Assembly (NCBI RefSeq): GCF_001610895.1
Contig: NZ_CP011273.1
Span: forward strand, 2,666,001-2,730,000
Direction of reading: 5' to 3'
DNA from: Planctomyces sp. SH-PL62
GTDB lineage: Bacteria > Planctomycetota > Planctomycetia > Isosphaerales > Isosphaeraceae
DNA: 64,000 nucleotides
Shown here in pieces: positions 47,702 through 57,550 of the stretch. Position numbers and translations under genes: made by a program. Under the pieces are notes generated by a model, which saw nothing but the letters and a program-made list of their open reading frames with translations, searched no databases and had not been told where the DNA came from. The first letter of the stretch is position 1. Each line of letters begins with the position of its first letter.

Positions 47702-48865
47702 TCAGTCGTCGCGGTGGTTGAGCACCTCTTGAATATGAGGGGTGAACAGCCGCGGTTCCAGTAGGAAGGCGTCGTGGCCCTTGTCGGAATGGACGGTGAT
47801 CCAGATCACCGGGACCTCGGCCTGCTTGAGCAGCCGGACGAGCTTCTCCTGGTGTTTGCGCTCGAACGTGTGGTCGTTGTCGATGCTGAAGACCAGGAAC
47901 TCCTGGCTCCCGCAGCGCCGGAAGACGTCGCGGAGGTCTCGGGCGCCGGTCTCGCCGACGAGGTTGAACCACTGCCAGGCGTCGAGGATGCGGAGGTAGC
48001 TGTTGGCGTCGAACCGCTTCACGAACTTCTGGCCCTGGTGGAGCATGTACGACTCGACCGGGTGGTTCATCTCGTACCAGCCGTGGGGGGGCTTCTGGCT
48101 GACGACCTCGCTGCGGGCGCGCATCCGGAGGGCGTCGGGCGAGATGAACGTCTTGTGGGCGATCCGCCGCGCCAGGGCGAGGCCGACGTCCGGGCGGGCG
48201 CCGGCGTAGAAGTCGCCGCCCCGGAAGTACGGGTCGGCCTCGATGGCCGTCACCTGCTCGAAGTTCAGGAGCCGCTGGTCGATGGTCGTCTCGACCCCCG
48301 TGCTGAGCGGCAGGACGAAGTGGACCCGCTCGGGGTGGATCGCCGCCGTCAGGAGCGCCATGAACCCGCCGAGCGACGGGCCGACGACCGCGTGGAGCTT
48401 GCCGATCCCCAGGTGGTCCAGGAGCTTCATCTGGGACTCGACCACGTCGCGCATCCGGAGGACGGGGAACGTCGAGCCCCAGGGCCGTCCGGTCGCCGGG
48501 TCGATCGAGGCCGGGCCGGTGGAGCCGTAACAGCCCCCCAGATAGTTGGCGCAGATGACGCAGAACTTGTCGGTGTCCAGCGCCTTGCCGGGGCCGATGA
48601 AGGGGTCCCACCAGCCCTCGTGCATCTCCTCGGTCCAGCGGCCGTCGAGGCCGGGGACGTCGGGGTTGCGGCCGGCCGCGTGCTGGCTGCCGGTCATCGC
48701 GTGGTACAGCAGGATCACGTTCGACCTGTCCGCGTTCATCCGCCCGTACGTCTCGTACGCCAGCGTGAATCGCGGCAGGGGGTCGCCCACGCACAGGCGG
48801 AGCGGGGCCGCCGGGTCGTCGAACTCGAAGAATTGCGTCCGGGTTTCGGTGAGGGCTTGGCTCAT
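47702..48865 (-). CDS. metX: homoserine O-acetyltransferase
   Basis: 387 residues, alpha/beta-hydrolase fold. Landmarks: LAYETYGRMNADRSNVILLYHAMTGSQHAAG, ICANYLGGCYGSTGP, VVGPSLGGFMALL (nucleophile Ser) and a C-terminal HSDKGHDAFLLE with the catalytic His. It makes O-acetyl-L-homoserine (the acyl donor could be succinyl-CoA in some members) for methionine synthesis. metY lies 218 bp upstream in the same direction, with a palindromic repeat between them. Confidence 0.95.
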   Translation of the reverse strand: MSQALTETRTQFFEFDDPAAPLRLCVGDPLPRFTLAYETYGRMNADRSNVILLYHAMTGSQHAAGRNPDVPGLDGRWTEEMHEGWWDPFIGPGKALDTDKFCVICANYLGGCYGSTGPASIDPATGRPWGSTFPVLRMRDVVESQMKLLDHLGIGKLHAVVGPSLGGFMALLTAAIHPERVHFVLPLSTGVETTIDQRLLNFEQVTAIEADPYFRGGDFYAGARPDVGLALARRIAHKTFISPDALRMRARSEVVSQKPPHGWYEMNHPVESYMLHQGQKFVKRFDANSYLRILDAWQWFNLVGETGARDLRDVFRRCGSQEFLVFSIDNDHTFERKHQEKLVRLLKQAEVPVIWITVHSDKGHDAFLLEPRLFTPHIQEVLNHRDD

Positions 48866-48901
48866 GGAGATGGGGTCGCGGACGGTGACTCAGGCGGACT
48901 T

Positions 48902-49060
48902 GCTCCCCCCTTGGCGGGAGGAAGGGGGCCGAAAAGGCCGGACGAGGAGGGTCGCCGAGGCGGGCGGATCGAGGAGTCGCCGCCTCCCGCGAGTGTGGGG
49001 AAGCGCCCGGCGACGGCTCGTTCCCCCTCCCGCCTCTCGCGAGGGGGGGAGGGGGCCTCG
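48902..49060. repeat. paired palindromic intergenic repeat, copy C
   Basis: Left arm CTCCCCCCTTGGCGGGAGGAA followed by GGCCGAAAAGGCCGGACGAGG; right arm TTCCCCCTCCCGCCTCTCGCGAGGGGG. It is more degenerate than copies A and B. It separates metY from metX on one transcript and could modulate relative expression or mRNA decay. Confidence 0.7.
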
Positions 49061-49083
49061 ACGTTCCGAACTCGGGGCCGCGA

Positions 49084-50373
49084 TCAGGGGCAGGCGGCCT
49101 CGAGGGCCTGGTCGATGTCGGCGAGGATGTCGTCGATGTGTTCCAGGCCGATCGACAGGCGGACGAGGTCGGGGGTGATGCCGCCCTCGCGCTGCTGGGC
49201 TTCCCCGAGCTGCGAGTGGGTGGTGGAGGCCGGGTGGATGGCCAGGCTCTTGGCGTCGCCGACGTTCGCCAGGTGGGAGAACAGGCGGAGCGAGTCGATG
49301 AACTTCCGGCCGGCCTCGCCGCCGCCCCGGATGCCGAAGACGACCATCGAGCCCCCCTTGCCCGCGAGGTACTTCTTGTTCAGGTCGTACATCGGGTCGC
49401 CTTCCAGGCCGGGGAACCGGACCCAGGTGGCCTTGGGGTGGGCGCTGAGGTGCTTGGCGACGGCCAGCGAGTTCTCGCAGTGCCGCTCCATCCGCAGCGG
49501 GAGGGTCTCGATCCCCTGGAGGAACATCCAGGAGTTGTCCGGCGCGATGCACGCGCCGAGGTTCCGCAGCGGCACGGTCCGCATCCGCAGGATGTAGGCC
49601 AGCGGGGCGAGCGCCTCGGGGAGGTCGAGGCCCCAGCGCAGGCCGTGGTAGCTGGTGTCCGGGATGGTGAACAGCGGGTGCTTGCCGCCGGCCCAGTTGA
49701 ACTTGCCGGAGTCCACCACCACGCCGCCGATGCCCGTGCCGTGGCCGCCGAACCACTTGGTCAGCGAGTGCACCACGACGTCGGCGCCGTGCTCGATCGG
49801 CCGGGTCAGGTACGGGGTGGAGAAGGTGGCGTCGACGATCAGGGGGAGGCCGTGGTCGTGGGCGATCTTGGAGACGGCCTCCAGGTCGGTGACCTCCAGG
49901 GCCGGGTTCGACACGCTCTCGCAGAACAGGGCCCGCGTGTTGCCGTCGATGGCCTTGGCGAATTCGTCCGGGTCGTTCGAGTCGACGAACTTCACCTGGA
50001 TGCCCAGCGTGGGCAGGATGTCGTGGAACTGGGTGTAAGTGCCGCCGTAGAGGTTCCGGGCGGAGACGATGTTGTCGCCCGCCTGCGCCAGGTTGATGAT
50101 CGAATAGAAGATGGCCGAGGTCCCCGAGGCGACCGCCAGGCCGGCGGGGGCCGGCGCCCCCTCGAGCATCGCCACGCGCTTCTCCAGCACGTCGGTCGTG
50201 GGATTCATGAGCCGGGTGTAGATATTGCCCAGTTCCTTGAGCGCGAACAGGTTCTGGGCGTGCTCGGCGCTCTTGAAGACGAACGAGCTGGTCCGATAGA
50301 TCGGCACCGCCCGCGAGAGCGTGGTGGGATCGGGCTCGGAGCCGCCGTGGAGGCAAATCGTCTCGAGTTTCAT
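49084..50373 (-). CDS. metY: O-acetylhomoserine sulfhydrylase
   Basis: 429 residues, Cys/Met-metabolism PLP enzyme. Landmarks: ETICLHGGSEPDPTT at the start, YTRLMNPTTDVLEKRVAMLEG, SGTSAIFYSIINLAQAGDN, and SLTKWFGGHGTGIGG with the PLP-binding Lys. It condenses O-acetylhomoserine with sulfide to give homocysteine in the cytosol. It is first in a metY-metX cluster. No SAM riboswitch was recognised in its leader. Confidence 0.95.
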   Translation of the reverse strand: MKLETICLHGGSEPDPTTLSRAVPIYRTSSFVFKSAEHAQNLFALKELGNIYTRLMNPTTDVLEKRVAMLEGAPAPAGLAVASGTSAIFYSIINLAQAGDNIVSARNLYGGTYTQFHDILPTLGIQVKFVDSNDPDEFAKAIDGNTRALFCESVSNPALEVTDLEAVSKIAHDHGLPLIVDATFSTPYLTRPIEHGADVVVHSLTKWFGGHGTGIGGVVVDSGKFNWAGGKHPLFTIPDTSYHGLRWGLDLPEALAPLAYILRMRTVPLRNLGACIAPDNSWMFLQGIETLPLRMERHCENSLAVAKHLSAHPKATWVRFPGLEGDPMYDLNKKYLAGKGGSMVVFGIRGGGEAGRKFIDSLRLFSHLANVGDAKSLAIHPASTTHSQLGEAQQREGGITPDLVRLSIGLEHIDDILADIDQALEAACP

Positions 50374-50989
50374 GAATTCGACCGGGTGCGGATGGGCGCC
50401 GGACGGCTCGCGACGGGGCGAGGTCCGGACGCCGGGGCCTGGATCGGGGACTCTCCAACGCGCCGCGGCGCGGCCGCTCGCCGGAAACCACGGATCATGA
50501 ATTAGAGCCCAACCGCCCCCGCGATTCCAGACCGTTCCCGGCGGAAGCGTCGGCCCGAACCCGCGCGACCGGGGTCGGACGGGGCCCTCGGCGGGACGCC
50601 GTCCGCCCCTCCGGGCCCCTCGATTCGTGGGTGGATCACGCCCCGAAGGCGTGGGAAGAGGCGTGGGGAAAATCTCCGACCGGCGGCCGGGTCGATCCGG
50701 GTCGACGCCTACTTGCTGGAGCCTTCGCCAATCGAAAACGGGCCCGAACCGGCGTCACGGGCCCCGACGCTTTTGCATTGACGCCCGGCTCGGAGCCGCC
50801 TAGACTCGCGCCGACCGATAACCAAACAAACACAATTTCTCGCGTTCCTCGGAACCCGACCGCGGCCGCCGAACCAGGACGGCGCCGCCCGACGTCGAGC
50901 CTCCCCTTTGCGAGCGGCCCCCCCCGAGGCGGCCCGGCGAGGCTCCATCGCCCCTGAAAACGGACCTTTCATCAGAGGGACGAGGACTC
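50374..50989. other. divergent intergenic region between metY and acyltransferase
   Basis: About 615 bp, mostly GC-rich with a short AT-rich patch near 50815-50840 (ACCAAACAAACACAATTTC). I looked for a SAM-type riboswitch on the minus strand and could not identify a consensus. No gene is supported. Confidence 0.45.
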
Positions 50990-52006
50990 ATGATGAGTTC
51001 CAACGAGTTCACGCTCAGGCGTTCCGCCGCGCCCCGGGAGATCCGGGGGGCCTACTCGATCGAGCGGGCGACGGCGGCCGTGGACGCTCGGGAGCGGGTC
51101 GCGGGCTTCGACGTCCTCCGCCTGGGCGCGCTGCTGGCGATCGTCTGGTTCCACACCGGGGCGCCCGGCGCGGAGTACACGGCCTGGCGGCTGCCGACGC
51201 TGGCGATCATCTCCGCCACCCTCGCCGCCGGCCGCGCCGAGCGCCGGCCGCTCCCCCAGCAGATTCGCAAGACCGGCGCGAGGCTGCTGCTCCCCTGGCT
51301 CTTCTGGTGCGGCGTCTACGGCGTCGTCGAGCTGGCGACTTACCTGCGGCACGGCACCTCCATCGTCGACGAGTTGGGGGGCCGGGTTTTCCTGACCGGG
51401 ACCTCGGTCCACCTCTGGTATCTCCCCTTCGCGTTCGCGATGATCCTCTTCATCAACCTGGCCCGACGGCTGACCGCCGGGGTCCGGCCGACGTACGCCT
51501 GCCTCCTCCCCGCGCTGCTGGCGGTGCTCTCGCTGGCGGTCCTCGCGATCGACAGGCCGTATGAGGGGGACGTCGGGACGCCGGCGCCGCAGTGGCTGAG
51601 GTGCCTCCCCGCGGTCTTCCTCGGCCTGGCCGTCGGCACGGCGACCCGGCACGCGAGCCTCCGGCGCTCGGGCGTGATCGCAGTCGTCCTGGTCAACAGC
51701 GCGGCCTGCGCCCTGATCGCGATCCGGTTCGACGACCCCCTGGCCGTCCGCTACGGGCTGGCGATGCTGCTCGTCGCCCTCGCCTCGACCTGGCGGTTCG
51801 AGCCGCCGCGATGGGTCGCCGCGGCGGTCGGCATGGCGATGGGGGTCTATCTCGTCCACATGTCGATCCACCGATTGGTCTACGCCGTGTCGAACCGGCT
51901 GCCGACCCCGGACCTTTCGCCGGCCGCGCACGCGGTGGTGGTGATCGCCTTCTCCTTCGCCGCGGTCTGGGCCCTCTCCCAATCGCCGCTCAAGCGGTTC
52001 GTCTGA
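50990..52006 (+). CDS. acyltransferase-3 family membrane protein
   Basis: 338 residues; a second ATG at 50993 is equally possible and a GAGG lies upstream. After a cytosolic N-terminal tail the protein has about ten hydrophobic segments, starting GFDVLRLGALLAIVWFHTG, where the FDxLR...H pattern is that of acyltransferase family 3 (OafA/fucose-4-O-acetylase type). LLPWLFWCGVYGVVE, HLWYLPFAFAMILF and a final MGVYLVHMSIHRLVY segment also fit. It probably O-acylates a surface sugar in the inner membrane. No glycan biosynthesis genes are adjacent. Confidence 0.85.
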   Translation: MMSSNEFTLRRSAAPREIRGAYSIERATAAVDARERVAGFDVLRLGALLAIVWFHTGAPGAEYTAWRLPTLAIISATLAAGRAERRPLPQQIRKTGARLLLPWLFWCGVYGVVELATYLRHGTSIVDELGGRVFLTGTSVHLWYLPFAFAMILFINLARRLTAGVRPTYACLLPALLAVLSLAVLAIDRPYEGDVGTPAPQWLRCLPAVFLGLAVGTATRHASLRRSGVIAVVLVNSAACALIAIRFDDPLAVRYGLAMLLVALASTWRFEPPRWVAAAVGMAMGVYLVHMSIHRLVYAVSNRLPTPDLSPAAHAVVVIAFSFAAVWALSQSPLKRFV

Positions 52007-52037
52007 GTCGGGAGGCGAACGGGGCGCGTCGTCCCGC

Positions 52038-52610
52038 TCAGTCCCGGCCGACCCCCAGCGCGTCGGCCGTGCGGTTGATCGAGTTGAACCAGGACGCGAT
52101 CAGGGTGATCTGGAGGATGCCCCGATCGTCGAAGCCCACGGCGCGGAGCCGGTCGTGCCAGGCGGGCGTGATCCGGGTCGCGTCCCTGGTGACCTGGACC
52201 GCATAGTCGAGCATCGCCCGCTCGGCCTCGGTGATCGCCGCGTTCGCATAGTCTTCCTGGAGCCGCCGGACGAGCTCGTCGTCCAGCACGACCCGGCGGA
52301 GGAACTCCGCATGGGAGGCCGAGCAATACCGGCAGCGGTTCGTGACCGACACCATCAGCGCGATCATCTCGTGGTCGCGACGCGAGAGCGGCAGGTCGGC
52401 CGCCATCAGCGAGCCGAACGTCGCGAACGCGTGATACAGGGCCTGCGGGATCAGGGTGTGCGCGGCCACGATCCCCGGCATCGCCTCGTCGATCCCCCGG
52501 ATCGGCCCGTCGTACTCCGCCGGATAAAGCGCATGCTGCGCCGCCATCGCCCCCGCCAATTCCGCGTCCGCCTCCGCTTCTTCCCGCCCGATCGTCCGAA
52601 TCCAGGCCAT
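52038..52610 (-). CDS. AhpD-like peroxidase-related protein
   Basis: 190 residues from the ATG at 52610 (GGAGGG upstream); earlier ATGs at 52637 and 52628 precede that site. The opening MAWIRTIG is typical of the peroxidase-related (TIGR01926) subgroup of carboxymuconolactone decarboxylase/AhpD proteins. The redox motif is [14 protein letters not shown] (CxxC with the following His). The protein is all helical and cytosolic, and would reduce peroxides with a thiol partner not seen nearby. Its stop lies 31 bp from the convergent acyltransferase stop. Confidence 0.9.
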   Translation of the reverse strand: MAWIRTIGREEAEADAELAGAMAAQHALYPAEYDGPIRGIDEAMPGIVAAHTLIPQALYHAFATFGSLMAADLPLSRRDHEMIALMVSVTNRCRYCSASHAEFLRRVVLDDELVRRLQEDYANAAITEAERAMLDYAVQVTRDATRITPAWHDRLRAVGFDDRGILQITLIASWFNSINRTADALGVGRD

Positions 52611-52688
52611 CTCGCCGACGCCCTCCATCAGAAACAAAGACCGCCCCAGCCCCCTTCACAATGGAGAAGGACATGCTGACGCAATCAT

Positions 52689-52835
52689 CCCTTCTCCTCT
52701 GGTGGGAGAGGGCGGCCGAAGGTCGGATGAGGGGGACCATGATCGCGGACGAACCGAAGAGGCGACGGCTTGCGTACTCGGCTCCCCCTCGTCCGGCCCT
52801 GCGGGCCACCTTCCCCCGCGAGGAGGGAAGGGCGT
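52689..52835. repeat. paired palindromic intergenic repeat, copy D
   Basis: Left arm CCCTTCTCCTCTGGTGGGAGA, then GGCGGCCGAAGGTCGGATGAG; right arm CCCCCTCGTCCGGCCCTGCG, then GGCCACCTTCCCCCGCGAGG. The two arms are clear inverted copies with about 55 bp between them. Confidence 0.75.
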
Positions 52836-52870
52836 TGTGGTCCGGCCCCGGATTCGGGCGACCTCCTCAA

Positions 52871-53020
52871 CGGTCTTCCCCCCTCGCGGGCGAAGACCGT
52901 CAGATGAGGGGGTGACGAGCCGGGAAGCCGTCGAAAATCGCAATTCAGCCCGAGTGTCCGCCGACGGTCTTCGTGCTCGTCTTCCCCCCTCGCGGGGGGA
53001 GGATTTCGGTGAGGGGCCGA
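52871..53020. repeat. paired palindromic intergenic repeat, copy E
   Basis: Left arm CGGTCTTCCCCCCTCGCGGG, then CGAAGACCGTCAGATGAGGG; right arm GTCTTCCCCCCTCGCGGGGG. Only 36 bp separate it from copy D, so the two form a short cluster between the AhpD-like gene and the small membrane-protein gene. Confidence 0.7.
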
Positions 53021-53068
53021 ACTTGGAGGCGACGGTTCTCAGGCTCGCGTCCCCCGCGGTCGCGCGGC

Positions 53069-53197
53069 TCAGAACAGGAGGACGACGAGGGCCAGCAGGC
53101 CGCCGACGATGACGCCCAGGCTGCCCAGGCGGGTCACGGCGTCGTCGGGGAGGAGCAGGGCGTACTCGAACGAGTTCAGCTTCGCGGCGTTCTTCAT
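53069..53197 (-). CDS. 42-residue single-span membrane protein
   Basis: Too short to stand out by length. The ATG at 53197 has GGAG 9 nt upstream. The sequence opens MKNAAKLNSFEYALLLPDDA and ends with a membrane helix LGVIVGGLLALVVLLF that runs to the last residue. No family is known to me. The following gene on the same strand (transcribed first) is a short secreted protein 80 bp upstream, so they may form an operon. Confidence 0.55.
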   Translation of the reverse strand: MKNAAKLNSFEYALLLPDDAVTRLGSLGVIVGGLLALVVLLF

Positions 53198-53276
53198 GAT
53201 CGATCTCCATGCATCCGGGATCATCGGGCACAGGGCGCGAATCGGGATGGGACGGCGAGCGGGGAGCCCGCTCGGA

Positions 53277-53690
53277 TCAGGAAGGACGTCGGGGGGGGTG
53301 GAACATGCGCGAGGCCTCGCCCGATGGGTCGAGACGCTCATCCGAAGGGTGGAAGCGACGAGGGCCGAGGGCGGGCGCGGCGACGAATCCGGATGAGGGG
53401 AGAGCCTCGCTCCGCGCGGAGAGGGGTTCGAAGCCGCCGGCGGGAGCCGAGGAAGGGACGTTGTTGGAGCAGGAAGGCCCCGAACAATGGGGGACGCCGT
53501 CCTCGTGTTCGGGCGTCGCCGCCGAGCCCAGGATCTCCAGCGCCGCCAGCGCGTGCGACCGCGAGGTCGGGGCCGCCGCCATCCCGCACCTGGCCTCGAC
53601 GGCCCGAGGCGCGAGCAGGAGCAAGCCCAGGAACGCGAGGAGGAACCTCGGTCCGGAGCGTCTCCCAGCCTGGACGGATGGCGGCTTCAT
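53277..53690 (-). CDS. small secreted hypothetical protein
   Basis: 137 residues from the ATG at 53690. A basic start (KPPSVQAGRRSGPR) is followed by FLLAFLGLLLLAPRAVEA, a signal peptide with cleavage near residue 33. The mature part contains three cysteines (RCGMA, HCSGPSC) and is otherwise Ser/Pro/Ala-rich with no folded-domain pattern. It is probably periplasmic or surface-exposed. No family is recognised and no strong ribosome site was seen, so the call is cautious. Confidence 0.5.
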   Translation of the reverse strand: MKPPSVQAGRRSGPRFLLAFLGLLLLAPRAVEARCGMAAAPTSRSHALAALEILGSAATPEHEDGVPHCSGPSCSNNVPSSAPAGGFEPLSARSEALPSSGFVAAPALGPRRFHPSDERLDPSGEASRMFHPPRRPS

Positions 53691-53879
53691 ACGGGACGAC
53701 CTCGATCCTGGCGAGTGGCGATACCCGCCGACGATTCGATCGTGAGATGCCGAGAACGGCGACGACTGAGCGGAGAAATGCACGGCTTGCAGGGCAATAT
53801 ACCGAGTCCGACTCGCGCGTCGCAAGTCGACGATCCGATTTAAGCCGATTTTCTCCGCCGCGCCGCGCGACGCCGGAAT

Positions 53880-56498
53880 TCAAGGACGAACGTTCAGTTC
53901 CAGGTCGTCCAGGTGGACGGCCGTGGGATGCTCGGCCGGGCTGACGAAGCCGACCCAGTCGACCGTCTTCCAGCCGGGAGGGCAGGGGAGGTCGGCCAGC
54001 CGGAGGGGCTCCGCGCCGGGGCGGGTGACGGCCAGGCTCCAGGTGGCCTCCGCGTCCCCTTCGGGCAGGCGGGCCTGGATCTCGACATGCAGCCAGGTCC
54101 CGGCGGGGACGTCCGCCACCTCGCGGCCCGCCACCTTCAGCTTGCCGTCGGCGATCCAGACGCTCGGGCCCGCCCGGTACGGGCTCGCGCCGTCGCGCCA
54201 CTCGTGATAGAAGACCGCGCCCGGCTCGGCCAGGACGGCGAAGGAGCAGGTGGCGAGGCCGCTCGCGTAGTGCGGCGCGTAGTAGAAGTGCGGGTCGAAG
54301 CCGTTCTTCAGCCCCGCCGCGTCGGCGATCTTCAGGCTCCGCCGACCGCTCGCCGCCGTCTCCTCGGTCACCGTCACCAGCTCGGGACGGCCCCCGTGCG
54401 AGAGCGTCGCGGACTCCGGCGAGTAGCCGGTCGCGCTCGGGGCGACGGCCTCGAAGTCCTCCGAGACCGAGAGCGGCGGCGGCTCGGGCGCGGGCTTCGA
54501 CGGGGGCAGGGGGGCGTCGGCCTCGGCCCGCCAGGCGCCCTTCCCGCGAACGCCGGCCTTCGAGGCGTCGAACGGCTTGAACCCCAGGGCCGGGGCGGGG
54601 CTCCCCGGCTTCAGCCGGAAGTCATGCGCCCGCGGGTCCACGAACAGGGGGTCGGCGATCCGCGAATGCTCGTCCTGCCCGGTGGCCTTCCGCCACTCCT
54701 CCAATGACTTCCCGGCGAACGTCACCTCCGCGCCCGAGGCCTCGTAGTAGAGGTTCGAGTCCAGCCGGAAGTTCTTCCCGTCCGACCAGTTGCCCGTCAG
54801 GAGCGGTCCCCCTTCCCAGTAGACGATGTTGCGCTCGAAGGTGAACGAGAGGTGGTCCTCCATCCGGCTCCGCATGACCTGGCCGTACTTGCTGAACGCC
54901 AGGATGTTGTTGCGGACGACGTTCTCGCGGCCGTAGTGCTGATGATAGCTGCCGGTGGTCGTGTTCCAGACGAGGTTCCCCTCCAGGACGATCCCGGTCG
55001 ACCCCTCGTCGTTGTACAGGCCCCAGCCCCCCGCGCCCGACTTGTTGTAGGAATCGACGTCGTGGATGACGTTGCGGCTGACGCTCGTCCCCTCGGAGAG
55101 CCCCAGCGTGTAGACGCCCCCCATGTCGCTGAGGACGTTGCGGCCGAGGTGGTGCAGCCGATTGTCGTCGATCGCGTTCCGCTTGCAGGCCGTCGGGCTG
55201 TAGCCCCACGACCAGCCGACGGAGACGGTCGTATAAAAGCCGTCCGCGATGTCGTTGTGCGTCACCGCGTTGTCGCTGGACTGGCCGATCCAGACGCCGA
55301 TCGCCCCCGGGAACCAGCGGCCGAACCCCCGGATGATGGAGTCGTCGACCGTGATCTTCCCCGTCGCGTGCCCGGGCTTCGCCGGCATCCCCGTCTCGCC
55401 GATCCGCACGCCCCCCGCGCCCAGGTCCACCAGCGCGCAGTGCTCGACCTTCGAATCGGTGCAGCCGCGACGGAACCAGACGCCATAGATCCCGATATGT
55501 TCGATCCGGCATCCCTTCAATTCGACCCGACGCGCCCCGTCCACCATGACCACGGCCGGGATGCTCACCGCGGCCTGGGGGTCGCCGTGGCCCTCGGGCG
55601 GGAGCGAGTAGGCGGAGTGCCGGAACGTCAGCCCCCGGAACGCCAGGTCCTCGACGAACGCCCCCCCGTCCGGGTCTCCCTGGATCGCCAGGAAGCCCTC
55701 GGCGACGGGCGCGACGAATCGAGACTTGCCGATCTCCTCGCCCGGGAGCGGCTTGTAGGTCAGCGTGCCGTCGCGGTCCAGGAACCACTCGCCGGGCTGG
55801 TCGAGGGCCTCGCGGAGGTTCTCCAGATGATAGCGCTGATTCGCTCCCCATTTCAGGAAATCCCAGGGGGCCGGGCCGGTCAGGTCGACCTGGCCCGTCG
55901 CGGCGTCGACCGCCGCGACCCGGTGCCGCGAGACCTCCCACGAGTGGTAGACCACGACGTTGACGTCGCGGATTTGCTCCGGCGACAGCCCCGCCAGCGG
56001 CTTGAGGTCCTCGCGACGCCCCACGAACGACCGCTTCGGGTCGGGCGCCCCGGCCTTCCTCATATAAAGATATCCCTCGTCGGGCGTCCGCGCCCGCGTG
56101 GCGCGTCGGCCGTTGACGTACAGCTGCTCGAACGGCCGCCCGTCGGCGACCCTGGCGACCCACAGGCCGTCGGGCGTCTCGCGAAACCCGCCGATCTCCC
56201 GACCGCCGTCGAGGACGACCTCCGCCCCCGGCTCGGCCTCGTACGCGACGGCCCCGTCCTGGGGCCCGAACGCGACGGGCTCCGTCAGCCGATACGTCCC
56301 CGCCGCGAACCGGACCACGACCGGCTCGCGCTTCCCCTGCACCCCCTTCCTCATCTCCCGGACGCGGTCCCGCGCCGCCTGGAGCGAGGCGACCGGGCCG
56401 TCGGGCGCGACGCGCACCACGGCCCCCGGCTGCGCCCCGGCGGGCGTCGCGACCAGCAAGGACCCCAGGGCCAGCAAGACGGATCGGCGGAGAAGCAT
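53880..56498 (-). CDS. secreted right-handed beta-helix protein
   Basis: 872 residues from the ATG at 56498, with GGAGG 8 nt upstream. The signal peptide is [22 protein letters not shown]. Residues about 25-120 have the [20 protein letters not shown] pattern that opens many pectate-lyase-like proteins. A long parallel beta-helix follows, with short repeats such as [36 protein letters not shown] and [17 protein letters not shown] (given here in part). The last 200 residues form a jelly-roll-like domain ([40 protein letters not shown]). It probably cuts or binds polysaccharide outside the cell. It is monocistronic. Confidence 0.88.
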   Translation of the reverse strand: MLLRRSVLLALGSLLVATPAGAQPGAVVRVAPDGPVASLQAARDRVREMRKGVQGKREPVVVRFAAGTYRLTEPVAFGPQDGAVAYEAEPGAEVVLDGGREIGGFRETPDGLWVARVADGRPFEQLYVNGRRATRARTPDEGYLYMRKAGAPDPKRSFVGRREDLKPLAGLSPEQIRDVNVVVYHSWEVSRHRVAAVDAATGQVDLTGPAPWDFLKWGANQRYHLENLREALDQPGEWFLDRDGTLTYKPLPGEEIGKSRFVAPVAEGFLAIQGDPDGGAFVEDLAFRGLTFRHSAYSLPPEGHGDPQAAVSIPAVVMVDGARRVELKGCRIEHIGIYGVWFRRGCTDSKVEHCALVDLGAGGVRIGETGMPAKPGHATGKITVDDSIIRGFGRWFPGAIGVWIGQSSDNAVTHNDIADGFYTTVSVGWSWGYSPTACKRNAIDDNRLHHLGRNVLSDMGGVYTLGLSEGTSVSRNVIHDVDSYNKSGAGGWGLYNDEGSTGIVLEGNLVWNTTTGSYHQHYGRENVVRNNILAFSKYGQVMRSRMEDHLSFTFERNIVYWEGGPLLTGNWSDGKNFRLDSNLYYEASGAEVTFAGKSLEEWRKATGQDEHSRIADPLFVDPRAHDFRLKPGSPAPALGFKPFDASKAGVRGKGAWRAEADAPLPPSKPAPEPPPLSVSEDFEAVAPSATGYSPESATLSHGGRPELVTVTEETAASGRRSLKIADAAGLKNGFDPHFYYAPHYASGLATCSFAVLAEPGAVFYHEWRDGASPYRAGPSVWIADGKLKVAGREVADVPAGTWLHVEIQARLPEGDAEATWSLAVTRPGAEPLRLADLPCPPGWKTVDWVGFVSPAEHPTAVHLDDLELNVRP

Positions 56499-56657
56499 GG
56501 GAAAGGCCTCCATCGACAACCGGCCGCCCGACGCCGCGCGGCCCCCACCCTCGGGAGCCCCGGCCGGCGGCCCATCTCGCTGCGACTCTAACGCGCCCGA
56601 TCCGCCACCCCTAGCACCATCCTCGACCGTCCCGATACTCCTCTCACGCTTTCCCCG

Positions 56658-56935
56658 CCCCAAATTGGGTTCGTTCGACCCCGGACGACAACCAACCCAT
56701 CCGACGCAACTACTCCCAAATCAAAGCCTTTACGACGAACAACCGACTCCCCAAATTGGCTTTGTTCGGCGATTTTCGCATGCCGCCGCGTCAAGCTCCC
56801 CACTCCAAGCGATCTCCCGCCCCCGATTGGCTTCGTTCGCACGCCCTCCGGGACGGCCCCAAACAATGCAACCAGATAACCCAAAACCCTTAACGTCGAC
56901 CCAACGGCCTCCAAAATTGGCTTCGTTCGGTCATT
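56658..56935. repeat. degenerate repeat array with AATTGGCTTCGTTCG core
   Basis: Four cores begin near 56660, 56751, 56822 and 56912. The second and fourth also share the preceding 45 bp (CCCAAA, CCTT, ACG, CGA and CC blocks) and the following ATTTTC, giving a longer period of about 161 bp. The complementary form is CGAACGAAGCCAATT. Two related cores occur near 13966 and 14053. The array lies upstream of the beta-helix gene and codes for nothing recognisable. Confidence 0.65.
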
Positions 56936-57550
56936 TTCACCTCTCGCCGTCGACTCATCCGAAGGCCGATCCAGACCTCTGCCCGTTTCCCGACCGACCG
57001 ACGAATGACCAAAAACCCTGTCCCGGCGCGCAAAGCCCCAAGAATACGATGCCTCCCGTTCGCAGACTCCGAACGCGGAGCCCGTCATCCCACGTCAATT
57101 TCTCCTCGGATCCCCGCCCACATACGCAACGGATCGGCGGCCCACCCCCTCTCAGGGCCAGCCGAGCCGCCGCCGTCGACGGCGAAACTCCCGAGCGTCC
57201 GAAGCCCTCCTCCCCGTAGATCCAGGCCCGTGACGCCATAACGGCACGTGCGCACAACCGATTTCGTGGATGATCAGCGAATGCGGCGTGGCTGCCGGAA
57301 GCACCTCCTGGACCTACGATCCGGCCCTAAACCGCCGGGCACTGTCCGTCGACTCTCGCGCCAGACCCCCACAGCCACCCCTAGCCCTGACCCGCCGATG
57401 CAGCCAGGCCACCATCATCGGGAACTCGGCAAATCTGCCGAATTTCGTCAAACAGAGCCGAATCATGCTTGACCATGGCCATAAATCACACTATCCATAA
57501 CAACCACTCACATTCTATTTGCTAAACACGTGGGAATGGAGGTTCATCCG
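56936..57550. other. long intergenic region upstream of the protease pair
   Basis: About 615 bp without a supported gene. Its last 100 bp are AT-rich (CATAAATCACACTATCCATA, CATTCTATTTGC) and probably hold the promoter of the metalloprotease-caspase operon, but no clean -35/-10 pair could be assigned. Confidence 0.4.

Noticed and set aside
50374-50640. SAM riboswitch upstream of metY
   Set aside because: No recognisable SAM-I or SAM-II consensus could be found by eye; a covariance-model search would be needed to settle it.
53277-53825. Longer start (53825) for the small secreted protein
   Set aside because: It would bury the signal peptide behind 45 residues of Arg/Ser-rich sequence.
56658-56935. 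CRISPR array
   Set aside because: Repeats are short and imperfect, spacing varies from 71 to 91 bp, and the spacers resemble each other; no cas genes are present.
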